Below, piece after piece: positions 1 through 7,330 of a DNA stretch of 64,000 nt. The position numbers and the translations under genes were made by a program. This stretch comes from Paenibacillus nanensis (GTDB taxonomy: Bacteria; Bacillota; Bacilli; Paenibacillales; Paenibacillaceae). The notes below the pieces were generated by a model, which did not search any database, was not told the origin of the DNA, and worked only from the letters and a program-made list of their open reading frames with translations. Positions within the stretch are counted from its first letter, which is position 1. Every line of letters starts with the position of its first letter. The DNA lies in contig NZ_QXQA01000020.1 of the NCBI RefSeq assembly GCF_003583765.1, positions 1-64,000 of the forward strand, in the 5' to 3' direction.

Positions 1-207
1 AACTTCATAGTAGAGCGACCTCCTGATGGGCTTTTTGAGGCTTTTGACCTCGTGTGCAACTCCATCTTACCGGAGGCGCTCGTTTTTGTTCAAACGCCAA
101 AATATTCGTTTTACAGGAATTCTATCGGAGACTTTAGTTCAATGAATTATAGGGCAGATTGCGTTCCGGAAGCTGCTCCTTTTTCTTTTAGCTATGGGGC
201 AAGTTGA
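1..207 (+). CDS. 3' end of an unidentified protein, cut by the window edge
   Basis: Frame 1 is open from the first base for 68 codons and stops at the TGA at 205-207. The peptide is of mixed composition, with no repeats and no motif I recognise. Having no start in the window, it would be the C-terminus of a gene beginning upstream. Chance openness over about 200 bases is quite possible in this AT-rich region, so the call is weak. If real, it would overlap the earliest ATG of the next gene (194), which favours the later start at 236 for that gene. Confidence 0.3.
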   Translation, partial: NFIVERPPDGLFEAFDLVCNSILPEALVFVQTPKYSFYRNSIGDFSSMNYRADCVPEAAPFSFSYGAS

Positions 208-235
208 AGGAAACTCTGAGAATGGTTGTGCGGAA

Positions 236-475
236 ATGAATAACTATTATAAAAACAAAGTGAAATGGTGTTTAATTTGTGCCCAAGGCTGGGTTGAAAT
301 CAAAAAAGAGGCTAAGTCAAACAAGCTAATCCTATGTTGTAGCGAATGCGAATCAACTTGGCAACATCCTGATGATGTTCATTACGTTGAAAGAGCCTCT
401 TCATCAGATGAATTGCTTGTTGAGCCTAATGATGATGAACTGGAACTATGGGAGAAATATATAATTGAGAATTAA
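236..475 (+). CDS. Small zinc-ribbon-like hypothetical protein
   Basis: A 79-residue acidic protein beginning MNNYYKNK. It has two cysteine pairs, C-L-I-C near residue 12 and C-C-S-E-C near residue 35, spaced as in small zinc ribbons, followed by a Trp and a strongly acidic C-terminal half. An earlier ATG at 194 would add 14 residues but overlaps a possible upstream reading frame. Neither start has a convincing ribosome binding site. The family is not recognised. Zinc binding is an inference from the cysteine spacing. It lies just upstream of the mobile element that starts at 555. Confidence 0.5.
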   Translation: MNNYYKNKVKWCLICAQGWVEIKKEAKSNKLILCCSECESTWQHPDDVHYVERASSSDELLVEPNDDELELWEKYIIEN

Positions 476-554
476 TAGCTATAATCAATTTTTCAGTTAA
501 CGGGATTGCGCTAACGGAGAACGATAGCTAAATAAGCCACGAGGGTGAAGCTGC
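476..554. other. Intergenic left flank of the mobile element, half of a split palindrome
   Basis: No gene is seen here. The stretch ends in GAAGCTGC (547-554). Joined to the sequence right of the element (2345 on) it would rebuild a hairpin: GAAGCTGC, a 12-base loop, then GCAGCTTC. The motif GTTAACGGG occurs on both sides (about 497 and 2370). This suggests that the element inserted in a small intergenic palindromic repeat. Confidence 0.45.
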
Positions 555-734
555 TGTCCAAAGAAAATAAAGTGTTGACTGAAAAATAAAGTATAAGACT
601 CGGAATATAAGTTGTAGGCAGAGAAAATAAAGTATTAGACTGGGAGAGCCCTTTTTAGCGGGATACGATAGAATAAAACAGCGACAGGCTAGGACTTTAT
701 TTTTTCATCCTTGGCTGTCGCTGTATCAAGTTCT

Positions 735-836
735 CGGCTCAGTCTAAAACATATTTTAAGGAGTCTGACGATACAACAATTTCAAAAGCCGCATGGAATA
801 AGGTTATCTAGTCTAACGCATTATTTTCTGCTGACA
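735..836. repeat. Degenerate internal copy of the element's right end
   Basis: This stretch aligns with the true right end (about 2238-2339) over roughly 100 bases in the same orientation. Shared blocks include CAGTCTAAAAC, CTGACGAT, a CAAAA..CCGC block, AGTCTAA, TATTTTCT and the terminal ACA (834-836). With the left end at 555 it would delimit a 282-bp mini-element. No matching 5-bp duplication flanks 836, so the last insertion event used the outer end at 2339. Confidence 0.6.
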
Positions 837-935
837 TCAACGTCAACTCCTACAATGGATTGCCGAATTGCCTAATTACATCAAGGTTTATCTGCATATT
901 TCAATCTGCGAAAGTTGAGTAATTAAATAAAAAAT

Positions 936-1100
936 TTAGCCTTCAATCAAATAATAAAGTAGCATAAAAATAACCCCAGCTGCGATTGCGGTTATAAACG
1001 TTAACAGTCCGAAATACTTACTTTTCTCTATTAGTGATTTGAGTGTGACCATGAAAAAAACAACAAACAAAACCACCATGAAAAATCCAAAAACATCCAT
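936..1100 (-). CDS. Small two-helix membrane protein, possible immunity partner
   Basis: A 54-residue protein, MDVFGFFMVV through LIEG. It has two hydrophobic helices (about residues 2-19 and 28-50) separated by a short basic loop (KSLIEKSKY). The start has a strong ribosome binding site, GAGGAG, eight bases before the ATG. It lies 52 bases downstream of the secreted-protein gene on the same strand and inside the same mobile element, so the two are probably co-transcribed. Small two-helix proteins next to secreted antimicrobials are often immunity proteins. That role is inferred from position and topology only; a holin-like or regulatory membrane peptide is equally possible. Confidence 0.6.
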   Translation of the reverse strand: MDVFGFFMVVLFVVFFMVTLKSLIEKSKYFGLLTFITAIAAGVIFMLLYYLIEG

Positions 1101-1152
1101 ACTTTTATCTCCTCAGCGAAAATTGAAAAGGCGGAAAAATTCCGCCCGAAAA

Positions 1153-2001
1153 CTACCAATTATAGTTTGTCCAAGAGAATGGAGCAGCACCAGCGTCCGC
1201 AAATTTATCATAGTTAGTAGCATATGAAATCGAAACAGACGGAGCTGGACTGAAGGACAGCGTTCCAGTAAAAGCCCCATATTTATGGAAATAGGAACCA
1301 ACAGCGGATGTCGATTCTGTTGTCCCAGACTTGTTGCTGTACTTTCCAATTTTGATTCTTCCCCATCCTTTATGAGTGTTTACAACGTAACTTAAATTGT
1401 TGTAATAGAAAAAATCTTTAATGTCGTATTCCCAACCAACACCAGCTGCCGAATTCCACTCTTTATATCCAGGAACATTTCCAGTAGAGTAATCCCTTGT
1501 TTCGTTTCTTACACTATTATAACCAGTTGCTCTGTAGGCATACACTGCTGACTCAGGGTACGCATCAAAATCATCAGACCATGCAATACCGAATTTATCC
1601 ATCAAGGCAAAGTCAGGATTATTATTCCATGTCCAGTTATAATCCAAAACGAACTCATTCTTGCCTTTTGTTGGTGTAGTTACTTTCGATGCTACAAGTG
1701 TTCTCGTCCAATTTCCAGTAGTTGTAAATGTAGAAAATTGAGGTGTATTTGCTGCACTCTCGAAAGCAAAATTATTTTCTTTAGTGTGACTGGAGTATAC
1801 CAATTTTTCATTGTAGATAGCTTGCTTTTGTGCATCATCAAGTTCAGCAATGACTTCGTTCGGATATCCTGCAAACTTCAAATACGAATAAACTTCTTCA
1901 CTTTGTGTAGATTTAGCAAACGCACTTCCAGTTAGAGGTATTGTAGCTACAATTATTGCAGCAGTTAAACCCAATGATAATTTTGAAATGAACGAATTCA
2001 A
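1153..2001 (-). CDS. Secreted protein, possible large bacteriocin
   Basis: A 282-residue protein with a Sec signal peptide (about residues 1-29, ending GSAFA). The mature part is about 250 residues, rich in Tyr, Trp, Asn, Ser and Thr, without cysteines. I chose the TTG start at 2001 because GGAGAGGGA sits eight bases upstream. An ATG at 2019 adds six residues but has no good binding site. A short N-terminal helical stretch (YLKFAGYPNEVIAELDDAQ) is followed by a region that reads as all-beta. The size and lay-out recall the geobacillin-26 type of large bacteriocin, but I cannot confirm homology. A small membrane-protein gene follows at once, and both ride on the element 555-2339. Confidence 0.65.
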   Translation of the reverse strand: MNSFISKLSLGLTAAIIVATIPLTGSAFAKSTQSEEVYSYLKFAGYPNEVIAELDDAQKQAIYNEKLVYSSHTKENNFAFESAANTPQFSTFTTTGNWTRTLVASKVTTPTKGKNEFVLDYNWTWNNNPDFALMDKFGIAWSDDFDAYPESAVYAYRATGYNSVRNETRDYSTGNVPGYKEWNSAAGVGWEYDIKDFFYYNNLSYVVNTHKGWGRIKIGKYSNKSGTTESTSAVGSYFHKYGAFTGTLSFSPAPSVSISYATNYDKFADAGAAPFSWTNYNW

Positions 2002-2101
2002 GTTACTTTCCCTCTCCATACTCTGAATTTTCGTGTGCGCGCTACATCGAACATAATTCAGTTTAGAGTATTAAATATACTATGTATATAGGGGGTGATT
2101 G

Positions 2102-2578
2102 GAAGCAAGTTTTGATATATGAGCGTCAAATCTTGAACCAGTGGAAGCAATATCCTTTGTTGATTCCCATGTTGATTTGGCTAACTATGAGTCTAATACT
2201 TTAATTTTTCATTGTTGTGAACTGTTGAAACTATCCTCTTGATTCAGTCTAAAACTTATTTCTCAAAAGCTGACGATTATTCAACTCAAAAACCGCGTTA
2301 AATCTATAACTCCAGTCTAAACTTTGTTTTCTTTGAACAGCTGCCAGCGCCGATTAGCAGCTTCATTACGTTAACGGGCAGGATAGTTGAATGACTTCGC
2401 GAATAACTTAAGTCATGACGAATTTAAGAAGTTCGCAAAAAAGAGTCAAGTATTATTACGCAAATCGTTCAGCATGATGATGTGAAAGGGCGATTGCTTG
2501 GGAGAGGATAGTTCCAAAATGGGATAAGGGCAGCAGGCCAGTCAGCTTAGTCCAACTGAATTGGATATGTAACTTTTA
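2102..2578. other. Right end of the mobile element and flanking spacer
   Basis: This gap holds the upstream region of the secreted-protein gene and three inverted transposase-type sites (2190-2211, 2245-2264, 2313-2333). It then holds the element terminus at 2339, the duplicated GCTGC, and the second arm of the split palindrome (GCAGCTTC near 2360). No coding sequence is seen. Confidence 0.6.
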
Positions 2579-2917
2579 ATGAGGAGAATTAAAAAACTAA
2601 TGAAGCTTTTTACAAAGGAATTCAAGAAAATTGTAGTCGACAATCATCCATTTCTTTGTGTAATCGACCAAAGTTCTGAAAACGAGCACATTAGTTTTAA
2701 GATTTATCCTTCCAATACGAAAACATCATATTTCTGGATTTTCTTCTCTTGGAAAATCAATTGGGAAACGAATCTTTGCCAACCAATGGTTTGTGCTAAG
2801 TTAATTCATTACGCCATTAGCAGTGGCTGGGACTATAAATCTGAACGCGCTGTGCTCAAACTCCAAGATGGAGACATTTTAGTAGATCGGCTCGGTTTGG
2901 ATGAAGTAATTCGGTAA
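2579..2917 (+). CDS. Hypothetical protein
   Basis: A 112-residue protein with a basic N-terminus, an aromatic stretch (YFWIFFSWKINWE) near residue 50, and an acidic end containing GDILVDRLGLDEVI. No known domain is recognised. The start is uncertain. The ATG at 2579 has no binding site, while an ATG at 2600 (MKLFTKEF) has GAGGAG 13 bases upstream, slightly far. There is no signal peptide and no long hydrophobic helix. It stands alone in AT-rich accessory DNA just right of the mobile element. A degenerate copy of the element's end site (about 2981-3001) follows it, so the neighbourhood appears to have been hit by this element family more than once. Confidence 0.55.
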   Translation: MRRIKKLMKLFTKEFKKIVVDNHPFLCVIDQSSENEHISFKIYPSNTKTSYFWIFFSWKINWETNLCQPMVCAKLIHYAISSGWDYKSERAVLKLQDGDILVDRLGLDEVIR

Positions 2918-3108
2918 CGGTACGCGTTTTGCTATCGGCTAAACTAACTGGGAACGTTAGTTCAACGACAACAATGGCAATCTAAGACTTTATTTATCAG
3001 GTCTTGTACTGCCGCTGATTTTCACCGAACACCCGTGCATCCATTCTTTTTATCAGACTTAGAGGTACCCAAGCATGTAGAAAAAAAATCCCGGCTTCTG
3101 TTCAAAAT

Positions 3109-3131
3109 AAAAAAACCTCTCCAGCGAGAGG
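3109..3131 (-). terminator. Rho-independent terminator of the dus/SF0329 operon
   Basis: On the minus strand the stem CCTCTC, loop GCTG, stem GAGAGG is followed by seven T. It lies 23 bases beyond the stop of the SF0329-family gene. Confidence 0.8.
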
Positions 3132-3153
3132 TCGGCTTCTATTATTCGCTTCA

Positions 3154-3720
3154 TCATGCATTACGCCGCAGTTCATAAAAATACTGTACAATGGGATGTT
3201 TCAGCTTCATCTTCTCGGACATGTTTAAAATCCGTTTTTTCCCTAGTCTTCTGTCCACCAGAGCTAGAATATTCAATAAGATATCTTTGCTCTCGATGCT
3301 TTCCTCTAAAGGAGTTGATAAATACTTATTAGCCTCAACGATGAAATTGGATTTACTTAGAGCAGCCTGTGCTAATAGAAGCTCTTTTGCATACTCTGAA
3401 CTTTTTCGGCTTCTAGCCATTACGATTAAACGGTCTTCGGGCACTGTCCCCTTTGTATTTTTTCTGACCTCTTCAATCTCGTCGCCGCTGATCGGAATTT
3501 GGATAGCAAGATCATTCTTAATCTCCAGCTCTGTTTGATACCATCGGATGAAGCTGTTTTTATCACTCATATTGAGTACGTTCTTCTTGTCTACCGAAAT
3601 ATAACAAATACCTGATTTATCCGTTAAATAACGGTAACCCGGCGCGCGGTATTCTACCCTTCCAACTAACGCAGGACAGAGAAAGCCCTCCAGCTGCTGC
3701 TTTAATTTGCTCCAAGACAT
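3154..3720 (-). CDS. SF0329 family protein
   Basis: A 188-residue cytosolic protein matching from memory the uncharacterised SF0329 family of Firmicutes and enterobacteria. Family landmarks are the opening WSKLKQQLEGFLCPAL, the KGTVPEDRLIVMA block near residue 90, the SKSNFI block, and the ending LKHPIVQYFYELRR. The length is normal for the family and no function is established. It starts 34 bases after the stop of the dihydrouridine synthase gene on the same strand, and a terminator follows it directly, so the two probably form an operon. Confidence 0.8.
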   Translation of the reverse strand: MSWSKLKQQLEGFLCPALVGRVEYRAPGYRYLTDKSGICYISVDKKNVLNMSDKNSFIRWYQTELEIKNDLAIQIPISGDEIEEVRKNTKGTVPEDRLIVMARSRKSSEYAKELLLAQAALSKSNFIVEANKYLSTPLEESIESKDILLNILALVDRRLGKKRILNMSEKMKLKHPIVQYFYELRRNA

Positions 3721-3754
3721 GCAATCCCCTCCACACGGACGGACTTATTAGGAC

Positions 3755-4756
3755 TTATTCCCTCTCCACGGCTCCGCGTTCTTCCGTCCCGGCATGCTCC
3801 TTGCTTTTGAATTCATGGAGCAGCGCGCGCGCTTCATTTGTTGACTTTGCGTTCATTAAGCTATTTCTTAATTCACTAGCCCCTCGAAATCCACGGACAT
3901 ATATTTTAAAGAATCGGGTTAGAGCTCTGAATGAACGCGGTACCCATGCTGAATAGTGATCATGGAGATCCAGATGCAGCCTCAGCAAATCGAGCAGCTC
4001 CTCACTGCTGTGGTCCTTCGGCTCCTTCTCGAAAGCAAACGGATTTTGAAAAATACCTCGCCCGATCATAATACCGTCTACACCGTATTGCTCAGCGAGC
4101 TGCATGCCCGTCCGGCGGTCCGGGATATCCCCGTTAATAGTTAGAAGCGTATGGGGCGCCACTTCATCGCGAAGCTTCTTAATCTCCGGAATCAATTCCC
4201 AATGAGCGGCTACTTTGCTCATTTCCTCTCTTGTCCGCAGATGAATGGACAGATTTACAATGTCTTGCTTCAAAATATGGGTTAACCAGTCGCGCCATTC
4301 GTCTACTTCACTAAAACCTAGCCTTGTTTTTACGCTGACCGGCAGTCCCCCGGCTTTGGCGGCTTGGATAATATCCGCCGCGATTCCAGGGCGGCATATC
4401 AGGCCGCTCCCCTTTCCATTCTCTGCTACATTCGCTACAGGACAACCCATATTAATATCAATGCCTTTAAAGCCTTCTTTCGCCATACCGATGCTCATTT
4501 GCCGAAAGTATTCCGGCTTATCTCCCCAGATATGAGCTACAATAGGCTGTTCATCCTCTGTAAAAGTCAACCGCCCGCGCACACTGTGGTTCCCCTCCGG
4601 GTGACAATAGCTTTCTGTATTCGCAAACTCCGTAAAAAACACATCCGGTCTGGCCGCTTCGCTTACGACATGGCGGAAAACAACATCCGTCACATCTTCC
4701 ATGGGCGCCAGTATAAAAAAAGGCCGCGGCAAATCAAGCCAAAAATTACTTGTCAT
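3755..4756 (-). CDS. tRNA-dihydrouridine synthase (Dus family)
   Basis: A flavoenzyme that reduces uridine to dihydrouridine in tRNA D-loops using NADPH. The 333-residue protein has the FMN-barrel opening FILAPMEDVTD (residues 14-24), the INMGCPV motif with the catalytic Cys105, the SVKTRLGF block and the GIMIGRG phosphate-binding loop, all typical of COG0042. The start is the ATG at 4756: GAGAGG lies eight bases upstream, whereas a longer in-frame ATG at 4786 would place this site inside the gene. Which of the Dus subfamilies it belongs to cannot be told by eye. It is the first gene of a probable operon with the SF0329 gene. Confidence 0.9.
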   Translation of the reverse strand: MTSNFWLDLPRPFFILAPMEDVTDVVFRHVVSEAARPDVFFTEFANTESYCHPEGNHSVRGRLTFTEDEQPIVAHIWGDKPEYFRQMSIGMAKEGFKGIDINMGCPVANVAENGKGSGLICRPGIAADIIQAAKAGGLPVSVKTRLGFSEVDEWRDWLTHILKQDIVNLSIHLRTREEMSKVAAHWELIPEIKKLRDEVAPHTLLTINGDIPDRRTGMQLAEQYGVDGIMIGRGIFQNPFAFEKEPKDHSSEELLDLLRLHLDLHDHYSAWVPRSFRALTRFFKIYVRGFRGASELRNSLMNAKSTNEARALLHEFKSKEHAGTEERGAVERE

Positions 4757-4859
4757 ATCCAATACCTCTCTATGCATATAGGACAATCTTTTTATCCCGA
4801 AGTCGTAAAACCAACCTGTCTCTGCCCTTGCTTCCTCTTCACTTACAGCGTTATATAGC

Positions 4860-5208
4860 TTAGTATATCATAATCCCGAAAGGAGCAAATTTAGCCAATA
4901 GATTAAAAAAGAGGCCATAAAATGGCCAATCGGTTCATTCCCCTAGTCTCCATTACTTCAGCCTGCATTTCTACTCCCATCATAACCCTCTATAGGAGAG
5001 CCGCAAAAGCAACAATGAAGTAGACAACGGATAAGGGTGTAGACAAATGCACATTGTTCCTCCAATAGAGAGTGAATATACTGAAAGCGTATACAACAAG
5101 ATCCCCTATAACTTACACATATTTTAAATAATGGAAGGTGGGATGAATTTATTTACTAGAAGTAACGCAGCTTTCTAAAACATTTCGTTTCGAAGGGAGC
5201 AGTGTAAA
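4860..5208. other. Intergenic region with promoter and leader of the esterase gene
   Basis: It contains a short GGCCAT/ATGGCC hairpin followed on the minus strand by T-rich sequence (about 4905-4928), the sigma-A promoter and cre-like site described separately (5054-5095), and a roughly 120-base untranslated leader ending in GAAGGGAG before the ATG at 5209. No gene is seen. Confidence 0.5.
5054..5095 (+). promoter_or_regulatory. Sigma-A promoter overlapping a cre-like CcpA site
   Basis: The -35 TTGTTC (5054-5059), a 17-base spacer and the -10 TATACT (5077-5082) are followed, sharing its last T, by TGAAAGCGTATACA (5082-5095). This fits the CcpA consensus TGWAANCGNTNWCA with one mismatch (A for T at position 10). 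A site over the start point would repress initiation under good carbon supply. The gene at 14845 has the same arrangement. Confidence 0.6.
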
Positions 5209-7221
5209 ATGTTTAAGAAAAGATACATGACGGTTTATTTGTTTCTCGCAGTCCTGTTATTCAACGTCCCTTCGGCCTTCGCGGCCGATGATACGCCTGA
5301 AGGAGCCTTATCTTTTATTCTTAAGAATGAGAACTTTGCTTTCAGCGAGCGTACGGATGCTGTCATTATTGACGCGGGCAACATTGTAAGCGGTTCCTCG
5401 TTGTCTGTGTCTGACTTTAACGTACATGTGAAAGCTACAAGAAAAGTCGATCCTGGTTTTGTAGCTTATGACGGCCCCCGCGTGGTCACGGATGTTTATA
5501 CTAGCCAAGTCAATGATTCCGGCTCTCCTTCCGATACCGGACGGTATATTGTCGTCGATTTTGCCGACGTTGGTTGGGGCGACGGCGGTACGACGAGCGA
5601 TGGAGGCTACACCTTCGATTTGCAGTATACGATCACGTATAACGGAGAAAAGCTTGACTATGTAGATGGGTCATCGATCGTTCCGACATTCACTCAGACC
5701 GGTGCCGTAAGCCCTGTGCTCGATCAATACAAATATGCAAACCATGACGGGCTGGATTACAGCTACTTCTATAACGAGGATGCTGAAGGCCCGCTGCCTC
5801 TGGTCGTATTCTTCCATGGCGGCGGACAGGGCAACGATATCTATACGCCTATCCGATTCAGTAACGGCGGCACCGTATGGGCCAACCCCGAGAATCAGGC
5901 GAAATATCCCACTCATGTTCTAGCACCTCGTAACGCAACGACGGTTGCAAGCATGCATAAAGTTAAAGCTGTCATCGATGAGATGATCGATGCCGGCAAG
6001 GTTGACCCGAACCGCGTCTACATTACCGGATTTTCAATGGGCGGGGGCTCCACTTGGACCTTCCTGCAGACATTCCCCGACTTCGCTGCCGCAGCTGCGC
6101 CGTTGTGTCCTGCAGGCGGACCTGGCAACGTGGAAAATGCGAAGGCGGTAGCCAATTTGCCGCTCTGGACTTTTGTCGATGAAGAAGACTTCTTGTACAA
6201 CTCAGTCGTGAACATGGATAAAACCTACTCGCCTTACTGGAACGACTCCCTATTGACCATCATTCCTTTTAACCAATTAAACGACCCTCCTTATAACGGA
6301 CACCGATTTGACGGGCACGCCGTATGGCTTCCGGTCTATAACGAATACATACATCCGGAGCGCGGCATGCTGATCGACTGGTTATTCTCCCAGAGCAAAA
6401 TAAGAGGGATAGCCGATGTAGAGGTTACTACGGCAGCCGGGATTGCTCCTGTTCTGCCTGAAAAAGTAGCTGTAGATGTTAATCACAACGCGACCGGAAT
6501 CGCTACGGAAGACCGTCCGGTTGTATGGGATGCCATTGATCCGCAGCTCTACAACGCGCCAGGGACATTTGAGGTACAAGGCACAATTGATGGTACTGTC
6601 GAGAAAGCGACGGCTAAGGTAACCGTCGTCTCCGCCTCCGCCATTCTATCGGGCCCAGAGCAGGTGCAGCCGGGCCAACAATTCGATGTCACTTACGGTC
6701 TGCAATACGTGAATAAGGACGTATATGCGCAGGACGTTACGATCGAATACGACTCCGGTAAGCTGGAGCTTGTCGGTCAGCCCTTATCGTTAGATTCCGA
6801 GAACTTTAAAATTGTGGACACGGATGAGAAGGAAGGAAGCATTCGAATTCTTAGCGTTCACATGAATGACAGCGTGAATCATCCGAATAAAAATCTCATT
6901 AAACTTCGCTTCAAAGCCAAGGCAGCAGCCGGAGTCGCAAATATCGAAGTCAAGCAGCTCGTCCTTGCCGACGGCGAAGGAGTGGAAGCGGAAGCAGACG
7001 GAGATACGCATGCGGTTGAGATTCGCAAACCAACCATACCGGGTGACGTCAACGACGACGACAGAGTAAGCGTTGGCGATCTGGCCCTAGTTGCCAAAGC
7101 TTATGGTAAAACTTCGAATAGCCCGGATTGGCAGCAAGTGAAGAAGTACGATATGAATAATGATGGCCTGATCGACATCGCAGACCTATCCGGATTGGCA
7201 CGTCTCATCCTGAATAAATAA
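5209..7221 (+). CDS. Secreted esterase with cohesin and dockerin modules
   Basis: A 670-residue extracellular protein. Modules in order are: signal peptide (1-25, PSAFA); Ig-like N-domain (about 35-165); alpha/beta-hydrolase (about 175-390); bacterial Ig-like domain (about 396-475); cohesin-like domain (about 478-606); dockerin (612-668). The hydrolase has oxyanion HGGG at 203, nucleophile Ser276 in GFSMGG, acidic candidates at 324-327 (DEED) and His370. The dockerin has two calcium loops, DVNDDDRVSVGD and DMNNDGLIDIAD. The hydrolase resembles PHB-depolymerase or feruloyl/acetyl-xylan esterases; the substrate is not deducible. Having both cohesin and dockerin lets it bind partners on two sides. 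The next gene encodes a cohesin on an S-layer anchor. The binding site GAAGGGAG precedes the ATG. Confidence 0.85.
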   Translation: MFKKRYMTVYLFLAVLLFNVPSAFAADDTPEGALSFILKNENFAFSERTDAVIIDAGNIVSGSSLSVSDFNVHVKATRKVDPGFVAYDGPRVVTDVYTSQVNDSGSPSDTGRYIVVDFADVGWGDGGTTSDGGYTFDLQYTITYNGEKLDYVDGSSIVPTFTQTGAVSPVLDQYKYANHDGLDYSYFYNEDAEGPLPLVVFFHGGGQGNDIYTPIRFSNGGTVWANPENQAKYPTHVLAPRNATTVASMHKVKAVIDEMIDAGKVDPNRVYITGFSMGGGSTWTFLQTFPDFAAAAAPLCPAGGPGNVENAKAVANLPLWTFVDEEDFLYNSVVNMDKTYSPYWNDSLLTIIPFNQLNDPPYNGHRFDGHAVWLPVYNEYIHPERGMLIDWLFSQSKIRGIADVEVTTAAGIAPVLPEKVAVDVNHNATGIATEDRPVVWDAIDPQLYNAPGTFEVQGTIDGTVEKATAKVTVVSASAILSGPEQVQPGQQFDVTYGLQYVNKDVYAQDVTIEYDSGKLELVGQPLSLDSENFKIVDTDEKEGSIRILSVHMNDSVNHPNKNLIKLRFKAKAAAGVANIEVKQLVLADGEGVEAEADGDTHAVEIRKPTIPGDVNDDDRVSVGDLALVAKAYGKTSNSPDWQQVKKYDMNNDGLIDIADLSGLARLILNK

Positions 7222-7235
7222 GCGGATAAATAGTA

Positions 7236-7278
7236 TCGAAGGGTATCGCCAAGGCTTGGCTCGGTCGATACCCTTCGA
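7236..7278 (+). terminator. Intercistronic hairpin between the esterase and the cohesin-SLH gene
   Basis: A perfect 13-bp inverted repeat, TCGAAGGGTATCG and its complement, is separated by 17 bases and has no T-run behind it. It could be a weak terminator or an mRNA-stabilising hairpin that sets unequal levels of the two proteins. Confidence 0.5.
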
Positions 7279-7330
7279 CCTGTCCCTCGCTTATCCAATC
7301 CTATTTCCAATTTGTATAAACAAGGAGACG

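Larger units (their letters stand above)
555..2339. mobile_element. Non-autonomous transposon with Tn7/Tn5053-like ends and 5-bp target duplication
   Basis: The left end reads TGTCCAAAGAAAATAAAG. The reverse complement of the right end reads TGTTCAAAGAAAACAAAG. The pentamer GCTGC flanks both sides (550-554 and 2340-2344). Variants of a roughly 20-base site, consensus GAAAAATAAAGTATTAGACT, occur at 563-580, 581-600 and 621-641. They recur in inverted orientation at 2313-2333, 2245-2264 and 2190-2211. Terminal TGT...ACA, multiple internal sites and a 5-bp duplication are characteristic of elements moved by DDE transposases of the TnsB/TniA type. No transposase lies between the ends, so mobilisation would need one supplied in trans. 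The cargo is two minus-strand genes: a secreted protein and a small membrane protein. A degenerate second right end lies inside (735-836). Confidence 0.8.

Noticed and set aside
555..836. A complete 282-bp mini-element with its own target duplication
   Set aside because: The five bases after 836 do not match those before 555, while 2340-2344 match perfectly, so the outer end was used last.
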